From positions 32,937,653 through 33,001,652 of the forward strand of contig NC_079478.1 of assembly GCF_026230105.1 (NCBI RefSeq): a DNA stretch of 64,000 nt. Reading direction: 5' to 3'. Both the position numbers and the translations under genes were made by a program. Each line of letters starts with the position of its first letter. Position 1 is the first letter of the stretch. Positions 13,301 through 31,283 of this stretch are shown piece after piece. The stretch comes from Diorhabda sublineata. Lineage: Eukaryota; Arthropoda; Insecta; Coleoptera; Chrysomelidae. The notes under the pieces are model-generated. The model worked only from the letters and a program-made list of their open reading frames with translations, was not told where the DNA came from and did no database searches.

Positions 13301-16300
13301 CTACTTCGCTTCTTTTCACTACTTCGTTTTGTTATTATTTTAGCAATGAGAGCAAACTATCAAGTTTTAAACAATGATGAAACTTTTCGCATTTATAGGT
13401 TATGCTCGTCATTATGTACTCTATTGTTTTATTTATGGCTCCCCTTTTGCAAATGATCTGAGTTTTTTCCAAGTTGAGCTGATAATCAGCTCACCTGTTC
13501 TCACTTTGAAATGGTGGGTCAAATGGAATGACAAACTGAGACATTCATTCAGTTCATTGTAATTATTATTTCCTTTAAACGAAAGAAGTTGGTGCTGCAT
13601 CGGTAAAGGGAGAAGTAAATACCTTAATTAATCTGATTTGAGTAAAATTAAATGGGATCTAGAATTCAATTATCTACATTTAAGTGAGTTCAAATTATCT
13701 GAGATTTCATGCAAAAAGAAACACAACAATTATTATTTTTTTGTATTTGAATGAAGTATTACACGGATTTCGGTATTTTCATTCGTTTATTCATTAGAAA
13801 ATTAATGATATGATACTAGAAATGTGTAACAAAGTGAAAAGAATGAGATATCGAGTTATCTGAAGTTGATTATTTCGTATAAACTGTAATGATACATTTT
13901 TAGATCGTTTTTAATATTTTTCAACATTTTTTTGACAATTTATGAATTTTTACTTTATTTTTGTTTTACTTACTTAATCCTGAAGTCTTTTTATCTTTTC
14001 AAATGTAAGGCATGCTAGAATTGCGACATAACGTGGATACTTTTTCATATTTTTCACCTTTGATTTATAATTTATGAAATTTTACCTTAAATTTGTTTTA
14101 CTTACATTACTTATATAATCCTGAAGCCTTTTTATCTTTTCGGATGTAAGTCATGCTAGAGTTGAGTCATAACGCGGGGTCCTTCTCCCCCATCAGTTTC
14201 CATTCTTTCCTATCCTGTGTCTTGGCCAAACCATCATAATTGTGATTTTACAATCAAATTTTTTCATATAATGTTATTCCTTATTTTCTGATATCTTGAT
14301 TTATTTTTTATTTCTCATAGAAATCTCATTCTGTTCTTTTTATTTTGCTTTTTTGTTTCTGTGTGAGTGACTGATCCGTATGTCAATATGAGTGTGGCTA
14401 CTTGTTTATATATTTCTGTTTTTATTTATTTGGGTATTACCTTTTTGGCTAAGAACCATCTTAATTGCTTTGAATAATCTTCCAGTTGCTCAAGTTCTCT
14501 ACTTTATCTCTTGTTTTAATCCTTGACCTGCTCTTTTTATTCTTCCATTTTCCTGTGTCCGACTTTATATTGTTTAATTTATTTTTTTGTTCATTTTGCC
14601 CCTTCATCTAACATTCGCTTTACTCTTTTTGTTGTTTTGGACCTTTTTCGACACCTCTTGTCTAACTCTGACATAGTTTTTCATCTGTTTATATAAAGTC
14701 TTTAGTCAGTTTTTCTTCTTTACCTCTGTATTCTAGGATTTTCCGTACGTTATTCCTATTGACTATGTCGAATACTTTTTCCAGATCTATAAAACACAAG
14801 TATGTCTTCTCTAATTGCTTTTTCAGTTATTTATCTAATTATAAAGATTTGCATATGTTATTCCTCCGTTTATTCTAAATCCTTGTGAGTCTTTCTAGGT
14901 CATCTCTTTCTATTATTTTCCTACATATTTTGCTTGCTCCTTTCTTGTATATTGCTTTAATTATACCCTCTTGTTAATCTTTTAGCGCTTCTTCTGTGTC
15001 ATATATTTTGTTGAGTATGATTTCTAGTGTCTTTATTTCCTTGTGTACCGCTTTTATCATGTTTTATCTGTCGTTATTTGGTCTATTTTTGGTGCCTTTC
15101 CTAGTTCCAGTTTCTATATTGCCTGTTGTATTTTCTATTTGTCCTGTTCATTTTTTGTCTCGTTTTATATCCTTTACTTCTAAAATATCTTTAAAATATT
15201 TTCTCCACTTTCCATGATATCACCTTCGTTTGTTATTATATCTCCTTTTGTTTCTTTTATGTCGATGAGCGAGTTCTTATTATGATTACTAACTTGTATC
15301 TCTGATGTTTTTAATGGATCAAAAGAATAGTTTTTGATTTTCCTTGTAGATGTTAATTTTTTATAGTCTGATTGTACTGTAGTTATTTATTTCCTTATTC
15401 CTCCTTATTTTTGTTTTATCTTTTTTATTGCATCTTTCATGTTTCCGAAAACCAATTTGTTCTATTATATATATTTCTAAATTTTGTACACATTTCTTCC
15501 ACTGTGTCTCCTGTATTCAATTTTTTGTTTTTATTTTCAAGTTTTTCTTTTGTGCTCTTCTGTCTGTTATTTTCATTCCTATTTTTGGTGTAAATTAATT
15601 CGGTAATTTGAGGAAAAAAAAACAGAAAATTGATAAAAAATCACTCATCGATTATACGGGTTTAAAAATATGAATGTATAAATAAAAAAATTATGTAATA
15701 AACACAGGAAAAACCACCAAAATAAAAAATAGGGGAAATGAACCTCAAGTAAACAAAACAATTAGGACCCGAAGAGAAGACAATAACATATCATCAGAAT
15801 GGGAAACTTTCCTTGGTTAGTTGATTCTCTTTGGGTATCAGATCATTTTTATATTTTTAAAATCTATGAAGATTTTGTAATTGCAAAAAAACGCAACACA
15901 AACTACTTTTTGTATAATCGGTTCACCAAACTACTTAAATTTAAATTATTTTTTTCAATTTTTCATTTAGATCATAGATATAAATCAAATTCGCAAAAAT
16001 TACGTCATTTTTGTGATAATATACCTAAAAAAATTTTATCCTTACAGACTTTGATAAAATAAATTTATCACTTGTTCTGAGGTAGTGGTACAAAGAAAAT
16101 AATATTCAAATTTCGCGCCTAACAAATTTGACAGTATTGTTTTAAAGCTACGAAATTTGTAGTTAACGTTTACACCCCTAGATGGCGCTTAATTGTTAAG
16201 AACAAATAGTATTGTTGTGAAAGTAGATATGGGTTCAATTTTTTGATTTAAAAAACCATCTGCGTACTTGTAAATTATTATTCATATTTTTTCAATTTTA

Positions 16301-19300
16301 GTAACAAAAATGATCTATTTTAGGAAAAAGTAGGTCGCCTTCCGAAAGACAAATTCTATGAACTGTGTTTGAATAGCCACATCAATTTTTCACTAGCAGA
16401 TATGGAACCCCTGTTGAAATTATTAAATGTAATCGAAGGCGATCAAATTGATTATACACTATTCGTGAATATGATTAACGTCAATGCTCCACCCATTGAA
16501 TTGATGTCGGTCAAAGATATTCCACCGGACAAACTGTATTATATAACTACAAGTCAAGCTTCAAGTTGCGATTTTCTTTTTATTAATAATGCAGGTGATA
16601 TTTTCATATCGATTTACTCTTAACCGTTACGTTAATTTGGCGTTTTCGAGGTAACAGAATCCATTTATCGAGGTCCTAGGTTTTTAAAGTATATTTATAA
16701 ATTACACGAAATGGTAGTTCCACTTTATTATAAAAATATATCGAATTTCGTAGATAAATGATCTTTTCCCTAAATTATCGGCCAATTAAGATAGCCTAAC
16801 CTAAGCCTGAGTAAACTAAACCTAACCAAAAATTGGATATGTTCCTCGGTATGGTTAATACCATCAAGAGACAGTTACAAATTCGAGTGCAAATAAAAAT
16901 TGAATAAATAAAAGCGCGAACAACAATTATTTTTCGATTTTTAAAGTCTTTCTCCTCTTAGGTCAAGCCTCCATATTGCAAAAATAGGCTTCAAAATAAG
17001 ACTTCGCAAGATACCCAATCCAATTAAAGGTAAAACCGAAATTACTAATGTCCAATATATGGGACTTCGATAAATGGATTTACGACCCTTAAAAACGCTA
17101 AACTAACGCGTTTCCATTATTCTCCTAAAGAGCGCAAATTTATAATATAGCCTGTACTTATATTTTTCAAAATACGTACTATTGACTAAAGCATTTATTT
17201 TTTGTGATTAAAAAATTAATCTTTTAAACAAATTGTCCTTAAAATAATTTTATTTATTGAATTTTACTTTGAAGTTTGCTAATTTAGTCCGGGAAATTAG
17301 GTCGAAAAATAAAACTTGCATCAATTATTTCGGGGACGGTTTATTATGTCCCTAATTGAAAATATATGGGCCCCCAATTATTTTTCTGAATTCTCTGATA
17401 AATTCTGTTAAGGCTTTTTGGTCTTTTACACTATTTCTTTCATTTTTTATCGTACAAAAAAAATTGTGGGCATAAAATCTTAAGAAATTTAATGTGATGT
17501 AATGAACTAGAGTTCTAAAACCATTTTTTTAACCTATAATTTTTTAAAAATTGATCAAAAATTTTATCAATATATGCGGCAAGTATAGTAAAAATAGAAG
17601 CAAATTGATATATGGAAAAGAAATTAAAAAAAAAAGAAATAAATCGATGATGTTCGAGTTAAAATATAGGAAAGGCATAGTGAAATTCATAAAAGTACGA
17701 AGACTCACATAGTACGTACACGTTTACAGAAGTAGTGGAGACGATACAGTATGAAACCAGTAAGAAGAAAAAACAAAATGAGAAGATGAAGATTATATTA
17801 TGGAAACAAAAAAGAAAGTAAAAAAGTTTTGAAAAAAAATTAGTATAAAAAACTAATTCGCTTGAAAACATTTAGATAAACATGAAAAGGTTGGACTGAC
17901 CCCCATGATGAATAGATTAATAAGACATCCCCTTAAAATGTGACTACACTTTCTATGGCAATATACAGTAATATTCTTGTATATATAGGCTCTATACAAT
18001 ATATTTCTTAGAGCTTTCCATATATATTCTCCTTTACCTGGTCAAAAGCTATTGTCAGGTCAAGGTATAGACCAGACCAAAATTATACTACCATTCAAAA
18101 TGTTAACGAAGATCGAAACCAACATTAAATGTTTTTTTCAATTTGAACCAGAAATGCGAAGCTCCGGAATTCCAACTTGCCGAACAGATTTACCAGCACC
18201 CCAAACGCCTCCAGGTTCCTGTTTAGCAGACATCGAAAACTTGGGCGATTCGACTAATATTAAAACACTACTTAATCCTAGCATCTACGCCAATTATGGG
18301 TTAAGTTATAGAGATTTCTTTTTGGTAAGTTAACAACTTGTCTTTTACCCAAACAAGCCAAATTGGTATTCACTAAAAATTTATTCTCGAATACTACTGA
18401 CAAATGACACATTAAAACAAATTACCTCTGAATAATTTTTGTTATATGTTACTATATGTGAATTGGAATGAAGTCTTTGCTAGCTAGATTATGAGGGTTT
18501 TCGTAGTGGGATTGGGGCAAAATTAAACACCAAAGTATGTATTCATCGTCTGGGACTGAAATTATAGTCAAATACAATATAATTAGATAAATAAAAATAA
18601 TAGTAAAAAATTAATTAGTTAAGAATTGCGGCGTTTTAAATTTTGTTTCTTTTAAAAACCGATGAAATTAATGTTTTTGTAAATATTGTATATATTTTTA
18701 TATTGTATTTGACCATAATTCCAGTCTCAGACGATGAATACATAAGTATTCGAAATGTCGGAAATATATTAGAGTTAGTACACTTTAATTTTGCCACAAT
18801 CCCACTATGAAAACCCTCATGTTACTGTATATATAATTAGTTGTATATTCCAATAAGAATATTAATTACTCAATAAAGAGCTCTTTGACTCATTCCCTGT
18901 GGTGAGTCAATCCACGTTCTAAACATTTTTTATTTAAAGATCATTGCATTTTTTAGCTTCTTCCACTATTTTTCTCCATTTTTTCCTGTCTTAGGTAATT
19001 ACTCCACCACCTGCGGATTCCCATTTTGTTCAGATCAACTTGTTACTTAACTTTCCCATTGTTTATTTTCTTCAACTTCACTATTATTTTCATTTGCTTT
19101 ATGTGTCCTAGCCATCGTATTCGCTGTAATTTCATGAATATGATGATAGTCGTTTCATTCAAGATTTTTTCTAATTCCAGCGTTCATAAATATTCTGTAT
19201 TGTCGGTCACCTAACTTCTTTGGACCAACTATTATCATTTTTCTTTTGAAGGTGTTAAGTTTTTGTCAGATTCATCGTTTTTCCTACATAGGTTACTGTT

Positions 19301-19732
19301 TGTCTTATTTCTGCTCTCGAATACTACTGACAAATGACATTTTAAAACAAATTACTTTTTGTTGTATAAACCTCATGTTGCCGTATAAATAAGAATGTTG
19401 TTAACCAGCAACCGAAAGGTGGTTTTTGTCTCTCAGTACCAGTTCTTATTTTTTACACATTTTCTGAAACTCCTTTCCTAAAACTCTTAAACTGTCACTT
19501 ATAGTGGAATATTTGAAAGCCTATTTGTTTATTTTAGCCAAGACAACCAGAGATGTTGAGAGCATTATTTGAAAAAATTGGATACAGTTTTTCGGAAAAT
19601 AATTTTGAGAAAATATGGAAGGAAGGTGTAGAGCAAGACGGAACTGGATTGGTTTGTGTTGATACTTTTAAAAAAATATTACAAAAATATTCGCATCGAC
19701 AAAAAATTCAAGTGGATGAAGCGGATTGTTAG
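6138..19732 (+). CDS. EFHB: EF-hand domain family member B-like ciliary protein, complete, 9 exons
   Basis: Exons: 6138-6188, 6246-6422, 7398-7578, 8480-8609, 9916-10098, 11965-12202, 16324-16594, 18152-18324, 19538-19732. They sum to 1599 nt (532 residues), all with GT-AG borders and matching phases. The start ATG at 6138 follows an in-frame TAA at 6099. The protein resembles EFHB (CFAP21), which in other animals binds the inside of ciliary and sperm-tail doublet microtubules. Repeated short 'NPPxxTxYxxLW' segments in exons 3-4, a Cys-rich 'RGICVKCCCQWH' in exon 5, and 'VPKNHAFGDRY' in exon 6 are visible. Two degenerate EF-hand-like helical pairs occur, around residues 340-390 and in the last exon (GVEQDGTGLVCVDTF); canonical calcium loops are not obvious. 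At 532 aa it is shorter than the vertebrate protein (about 830), mainly at the N-terminus. The gene spans 13.6 kb because its introns took up many repeats. Confidence 0.82.
7251..7302. repeat. (AT)n microsatellite in EFHB intron
   Basis: About 50 bp of uninterrupted AT dinucleotides, just upstream of exon 3 of EFHB. Confidence 0.95.
8000..8155 (+). repeat. degenerate short tandem repeat, T-rich
   Basis: At least five imperfect copies of a 25-28 bp unit around 'agctaatttttgagttttt' follow one another in EFHB intron 3. A weaker echo is seen at 9030-9080 in the next intron. It has no coding potential. Confidence 0.55.
10140..10172. repeat. perfect 12-bp hairpin
   Basis: The arms aatgatacccca (10140-10151) and tggggtatcatt (10161-10172) are exact reverse complements around a 9-nt loop, 41 bp after the exon 5 donor of EFHB. 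Confidence 0.85.
10490..10870. repeat. tandem repeat, about 190 bp unit
   Basis: Two full units and part of a third share 'gaggaatttcttgtcact', 'tgtcctc..gaatggaaccagc', 'tcaaaacggtcgatagg' and 'ttagggtggatgatcaa'. Differences are scattered, so the duplication is old. It lies in EFHB intron 5. The higher GC content than the surroundings suggests it arrived with a mobile element, possibly bounded on the left near 10315. Confidence 0.7.
12830..13265. repeat. dispersed repeat, copy 1
   Basis: This stretch of EFHB intron 6 matches 16655-17120 in the next intron in the same order: 'attatcg.c..tt.agatagcctaacctaa', 'taaacctaacc', 'attggatat', 'catcaagag...ttacaaattcga', 'agtctttctcctctta', and 'ttcgataaatgga...acgaccc...aacgctaaac'. 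It is non-coding, of unknown class. Confidence 0.65.
13935..14185. repeat. tandem repeat, about 125 bp unit, two copies
   Basis: Both units contain 'ttttacttac', 'aatcctgaag.ctttttatc', 'atgtaag.catgctaga' and 'gtcataacg.gg'. The second copy runs into the LINE remnant that follows, so the unit may be the 3' tail of that LINE. Confidence 0.6.
14150..15600 (-). mobile_element. non-LTR retrotransposon (LINE) remnant with reverse transcriptase
   Basis: The reverse strand of 14690-14800 reads 'YLCFIDLEKVFDIVNR', the RT motif A of RTE/L1-like LINEs ('FxDLEKAFDRVxR', with the first catalytic Asp present). 'IPREVLWNVL'-like and following blocks are scrambled by stops and frameshifts. The T-rich + strand reflects the A-rich sense strand of the LINE. 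It is inactive and sits in EFHB intron 6. Confidence 0.75.
16655..17120. repeat. dispersed repeat, copy 2
   Basis: Partner of 12830-13265, in EFHB intron 7 and in the same orientation. It contains the 'cctaacctaa' and 'aaacctaacc' strings and ends with 'aacgctaaactaacgcgttt'. The two copies are clearly diverged. Confidence 0.65.
18490..18825. repeat. foldback element with arms of about 120 bp
   Basis: The left end 'tgagggttttcgtagtggg' and the right end 'cccactatgaaaaccctca' are inverted copies. Deeper in, 'gtattcatcgtctgggact...tcaaatacaatataa' (left) matches the reverse complement of 'tatattgtatttgacc...agtctcagacgatgaatac' (right). This is a non-coding MITE-like unit in EFHB intron 8. Confidence 0.75.
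18935..19300 (-). mobile_element. 3' end of a LINE reverse-transcriptase ORF
   Basis: Reverse-strand frames give 'RWLGHIKQM' and 'MGIRRWWSNYLRQDRKKWRK', the conserved end of RTE/CR1-like LINE ORFs ('RWLGHVxRM' ... 'QDRxxWR'). Stops interrupt it. It is an inactive 5'-truncated copy in the last EFHB intron. Confidence 0.65.
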
Positions 19733-19749
19733 GAAATTATTTTTTTACC

Positions 19750-19755
19750 AATAAA
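19750..19755 (+). terminator. polyadenylation signal of EFHB
   Basis: AATAAA lies 18 nt after the EFHB stop codon. It is the first such hexamer downstream, so it is the likely signal. Confidence 0.55.
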
Positions 19756-20169
19756 AGATGTTTTGAATAATTAACTTTTTAACATTATTAAGCACAAGCG
19801 GCATCTATGAACTTGGTGGTGTAGCTAAATGTGGACTAAGTGAATCCTTGGAAATTAAAAAAAAGCCACATTAGAAACAAAATGAAGCACTCCCGACTTT
19901 TTTGGTTTAGTAATACCCTCATTTGACACAGATTTAGCTACAAAAAAATTATTATAAATCATTACTAGTAGACTTCAGTGAAGTAAAAAATTCCAAAGAA
20001 CATTACTTTCATAAAACATTAAATCGCTCAAGTTTATTTTTTTTTTCAAATCTACGTGGATATGCATGTGATAATCCAGAGTTAGAAAACAATACAATAA
20101 CCACATTCGCCGTTGAAACTACCATTCTAGTAGTATAAAAGAGAAATGAAGAAGCAACAAGCTACATCG

Positions 20170-20400
20170 AATATATGACTGGGCGATGAGATGAAAAATT
20201 GAACTAAATCAGTTCATTTCAACTGAACAAACAAAGGGATAGACCATATACCAATCGGGATAAATAAAAACCTGATTCCACACTCAAACACAGCAAAATA
20301 CTTAGGTATTACCTTAGATAACCAAAGAAGAAATTTGACTGAAGTATAGAAAAATGAACTGGTTAATTGGAAGAAACTCTGCCGGTCCTGTCTAGATTGT
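20170..20400 (+). mobile_element. jockey-type LINE fragment
   Basis: The + strand reads 'IPHSNTAKYLGITLD' near 20275-20335, the block after the RT palm of jockey-like LINEs ('xxxxKYLGxxLD'), followed by a decayed 'ELVNWKK'. Only a short piece is left. It lies between the convergent 3' ends of EFHB and CWC22. Confidence 0.6.
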
Positions 20401-20545
20401 AGTGGAATCCTAACATTCGGCGAAAGCGCGGCGCCTCTGATGTTTAAATGATGTTTTAAATAAATTATTTAAGTGTTAGTGATAAGTGAATTATTATAAG
20501 TTAGTTCAGTGTAGTGTATAGTGTGTAACATCGGCGATTTGAAGA
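20375..20545. repeat. dispersed repeat shared with 61930-62070
   Basis: 'gccggtcctgtc..gatt.ta.tggaat.cta' followed by 'ttcggcga' occurs here and, diverged, at about 61932-61975. It may be part of an LTR or leader of a retroelement, but the class cannot be told. Confidence 0.45.
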
Positions 20546-20713
20546 ATTGGCGTATGTTTTAAGAATGGTAATATTAATTATTTTAGCAACAATAAAACCG
20601 ATTAATAAAATATAGTGGTTGATATTTAATTTTAATACAAGTAATTTGATAAAAATCATATTTTAAATACTTATTTTACCTATATACATTATTATTAATT
20701 ATTAATAACATTT

Positions 20714-27239
<6,526 letters not shown>

Positions 27240-27299
27240 TATGTTAAAATAACAGATTGTAAATAACTAAAACACAAATTGTTTTCGCTCTAACCAAAT

Positions 27300-27980
27300 T
27301 TTGACATACGACAATGTCACATTAGGTAAATTCAAAGGTTCATAAAACTTAGTAGTTTGGTGGGACCCCTGATCACCTAAAGAAGGGGGAGGGTCAGGAA
27401 GATTCGCTTGCTCTCTTTGATTTGAAAAGTAAACTTGTTTTGTTTATGAATAGATTGTAAACCATGAAAAAATTTGATAAATTAATGTATGGTGATACCT
27501 CACCTTTCCCAATAATACTATCTTCAAGGAACACTTCCACAAGTATTCCTTATACTATCCCATCCCAAGTAAAGTGAAATGAATTATAATTTTTCCATTG
27601 ACATTCCCAGCGCTGCCATAGAAATAGTAGTGTAGAACATAGAAATAAAATTCCTACGATGCAAGTGCTCTTACTCCGAACTTCTTCTTTTTTACCCATA
27701 AATAGTCTTATGATAGGTAGAAGAACATATATCATAACACCTTATTATTTTGATATATCGATGATAAAATACAAACTATCTAGGTTTGTAATTAAGCTGA
27801 GCATAATACCGCTATTTGTCCTGAATTTTCTAGTGATACCTTTGAGCTATTACTAATATAGCACAATCAGAGAATATTTCTAACCTGCAAAAGATGAGAA
27901 GAAATTGTCTATGAAATATTAGAGCATAACCTACAATAATAAAATATAATAATAAATAATATAGTATGATTCCATCAAAT
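27300..27980. promoter_or_regulatory. shared upstream region between CWC22 and FOXRED1
   Basis: The two genes point away from each other and only about 750 bp separates the start codons, so both promoters should lie here. No TATA box or known operator stands out. The Rab5-like small ORFs here are not convincing. Confidence 0.5.
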
Positions 27981-27986
27981 ATCTAA

Positions 27987-30712
27987 ATGAAAATGCACCT
28001 AAGACGTTTATTATCACTAAATAAGTCATTAATCGATAGAAGATATTTTCATAGGACTTCAAATTTGTGTGAAAGAAAACCAGAAAATCCCATTTGGAGA
28101 ACATTGCGAATATTAGGTGAAGATTTACAATTCAAACGACGAGCACCTAAAACACCAGAGGAACATGTGAAACTATTGAATAGACAGTTTCCTAGACATG
28201 CTGATGTCGTAATTATAGGAGGAGGCGCTATTGGTAGTTCTATCGCTTATTGGTTGAAATATAAAACAAACTATGATGGAATACATGTAGTGGTGTTAGA
28301 TAAAGATACAACGGTAATTAAAAATTACATTAAAATTTGGTAAATACATTTATATTTTTTAGTTTAAAAAATGCTCGACAGCAATATCTATGGGTGCATT
28401 AACACAACAGTATTCTTTGCCAGAAAATATTCAACTAGCTACATATGGGGCCGAATTTTTGAGGAACAGTAAAAGGACATTTGGTGATGAAATTAATATA
28501 AATTTTGACCCTGCAGGTTATTTGTTGTTAGCTAGTGAAGATGGTGCTTCACAATTAGAAGATAATATTAAATTACAAAATGAATATGGAACAATAAATA
28601 TTTTGCTCAGTCCTCAACAAATTAAAAAAAGGTTAATAATTTAAAAAATAAAAGCCTGTAATTGATAAGAGTAAGTATTTTTTGTTTTTTTTTTCTTAGA
28701 TTTCCTTATTTAGATGTGACAGATGTTGCTATTGGAAGTTTGGGTTTAGAACGAGAGGGATGGTTCAATGCTTGGGATATGTTAACACTTATAAGAAGTA
28801 ATGCTATTAAATTAGGAGCTCAATATATCAACGCCGAAGCTATAGACTTTTTGTTTGAAGAAAAAAAAGACATTATGGTAGAAGGTGTAGAAGGATATTA
28901 TCAAGGTACAAATCAAATTGTGGTAAGTTAATTTTACAACTCATTTTCATTTAATGGAATTACAGCTTTTCATTAGAATGTATGAATACATTACGCAAAG
29001 TAAACACTAGGGCTAAATTATAGACTACACTACAATATATAATAAGCTACATTAAATAACTCTTTCATGAAGCTTATCTTTTGCAAAATATAATTGAAAT
29101 GTTGAAAATTGAAATTATCACTAATCTATAAATAATTTTAAAATAAATATTCATTTTAAGGTGAAACTTCCGAATGAAGAAGATTATAGAACAATAGAAT
29201 TTGCTTATTGTATTATAGCTGCTGGCCACGAATCAACTGAGGTATCAAAATTAGCAGGGATAGGAATTAAACCAGGGATGTTATCAATTCCATTGCCAAT
29301 AGAAAAGAGGTAAATTTCAGTATAATAACCACAATTATAAAATTAAAATAAAAGTATTAATAATAATATATTAAATTAATTAATACTAGCTAAACTATCA
29401 ACTTAAATCAACAGGCAGAGGTATGTTTATTCTTTTGACTGTAAAGAACACGTACCAAGTATTAACACCCCCATGATAGAAGATTATTCTGGAATATACT
29501 TCAGAAGGGAAGGTCTAGCTGGCACATTTCTTGTAGGTGCTTCACCTCATCCTGATTTTACACCTCCCAGTGATAGTGAAGAAGACAAAAGTAAATTTTT
29601 TAATGAGATGGTATTACCTTGTTTATCAAGAAGAGTTCCAGCATTTAAAGATGTTCAGGTAATTATAATTTCATAATTAGCCCTACTTTTGGTAGGTGGC
29701 TTAGGTAATATCAATTGGAACAAAATATACTATATATTTCAGGATTAAAAACAGGACTATAATTTTCTGGATATTAATGATTGTTTTTTACACAACTATA
29801 CATTTAGGTAATGATCAAAATATTCAATGTTTTCATTTAATAATGGAAGATATTATCAATTAAATTATAGTTATCAACTACTATTATACATTTACATTTT
29901 AAAATCTGGAGGTATTCGAGGATCAAAATAGTTTGTAGCTAATGTGGTGGAAAATATATATAGGAAGTTCTGATAAGCACTTAATGATACTAACCAGACA
30001 CACAGCAGTTGAAATGTTAGCTTCTTCCAAATCAATTCTTTGAGCACCAAGATAAAATATATCATGATCACAATAAGAGAATTTTCGTCTCAAAATGTGA
30101 AAATTTTATTAAACAATCGTCTCAAACCCCATGAATCCCATCTTGACCATGCATTTGAATGGAATGCTGCGATATATCCTTTACCAATTTAGCTCTTATT
30201 TCACTCCCAAAGGATTATTTCCTAGATAGTGTAGTAACACTGTCTTCAGTGAATATGAATACTGGAAATGGTAAAATAGTTTCCCTACCTTGGTTTATAT
30301 TGAATTTTCAACTAAATAAATATAGATATTACCATTTTCATATGAAAATAAATTTTAGGTAACAGGGTCTTGGAGTGGACCCTATGATTACAACGTTTTT
30401 GACGGAAATGGCATAGTAGGACCTCATCCTTATTATATCAATATGTATTTAGCTACAGGATTTAGTAACCAAGGTAGAAAACTTTTTTTTACGTTACATG
30501 GGATGTGTTTTTGATAATTTATAAATTCAAATTTTATTTAACTATACAAAAAAAATTTTGTTTTTTTTACAGGTATCCAACAAGCCCCTGGTGTTGGACG
30601 AGCTGTGGCAGAAATGATAGTCGATGGAGGCTTTAAAACAATCGATCTTACTAGATTAGGGTTCGATAGATTAATAGTGGATAAACCAATGTATCAATTG
30701 CGAATTGCTTAG
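27987..30712 (+). CDS. FOXRED1: FOXRED1, FAD-dependent oxidoreductase for complex I assembly, complete, 7 exons
   Basis: Exons: 27987-28313, 28363-28631, 28700-28922, 29161-29309, 29415-29658, 30359-30473, 30573-30712; 1467 nt, 488 residues, close to the usual vertebrate length (about 486). Phases all fit. FOXRED1 is a mitochondrial flavoprotein of the DAO family (D-amino-acid/sarcosine oxidase fold) needed for assembly of respiratory complex I. An Arg/Ser-rich N-terminus ([14 protein letters not shown]...) looks like a mitochondrial presequence. The FAD-binding dinucleotide motif [16 protein letters not shown] starts near residue 73. '[10 protein letters not shown]' follows near 125. The C-terminal part has '[19 protein letters not shown]' and '[20 protein letters not shown]', typical of the family. 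Introns are short (49-240 bp, one of 700 bp). Confidence 0.95.
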
Positions 30713-30766
30713 CGTTATTAATATTAGTTTGTTACTGTAAATATTATTTAAGCAAAGAACAATTTT

Positions 30767-31283
30767 TTATAAACTAAATAAGGTAATATAACTTATTACT
30801 TGAAAGTGCAATGCCCTTATATAGCTTATAATAACGTTATTTTTGTTATATTTATTAATTCTCTCTTTTGATTCATCACAACTCAGTTCTTCATAGGATT
30901 TCCTTAAGAGCATTTCAATTATGTCTAAGTGATATGAAGACAAAGTTTTGAACAGCAGAAACTTTCCCATTTGTTCACACAATTTTAAAATGTTCTCAAA
31001 TGATCTCTTATCCTCTATTACAAAAATTCTTTTTTCCACATAATTTCAATCAATATTTTAATTGATAATATAAAGTGTTCTTGAATTGCTGGAGCTATAT
31101 TCTTAATTTTTTTCCTAAATTCAAATTGAGTCTCCTCTTTTCTCAAAATCTCTGAAGTCCCTACAAGAATCGGTTCTAGGCTATCCATTCTGTAAGTCAG
31201 AGGTAAACCATCATAAGTAAATTTTTTCCACATTAGACATTTTCACTTTAAGTGCCTCATTTTTGATTGATTTCCATCTAGAA
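30767..31283 (-). pseudogene. unrecognised coding region with two frame breaks
   Basis: Three reverse-strand frames follow each other without a gap: 'RWKSIKNEALKVKMSNVEK' (about 31283-31218), then 'KFTYDGLPLTYRMDSLEPIL...HFILSIKILIEI' (about 31215-31045), then 'RIFVIEDKRSFENILKLCEQ...NKYNKNNV' (31033-30767). Both frame changes fall at the same type of site, tgtggaaaaaa, an A-homopolymer. A possible acceptor (gcatgtag) lies just upstream at about 31289. The reading is helical and Lys/Glu/Leu-rich, about 160 residues, and codon use looks coding. I do not recognise the protein. It may be a pseudogene, a real last exon with assembly errors in the A-runs, or a frameshifted gene. It starts 55 bp from the FOXRED1 stop, convergent with it. 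Confidence 0.4.

Noticed and set aside
15799..16062. 87-codon + strand frame in EFHB intron
   Set aside because: Biased to Phe, Lys and Asn as expected from AT-rich DNA; no family resemblance or splice signals.
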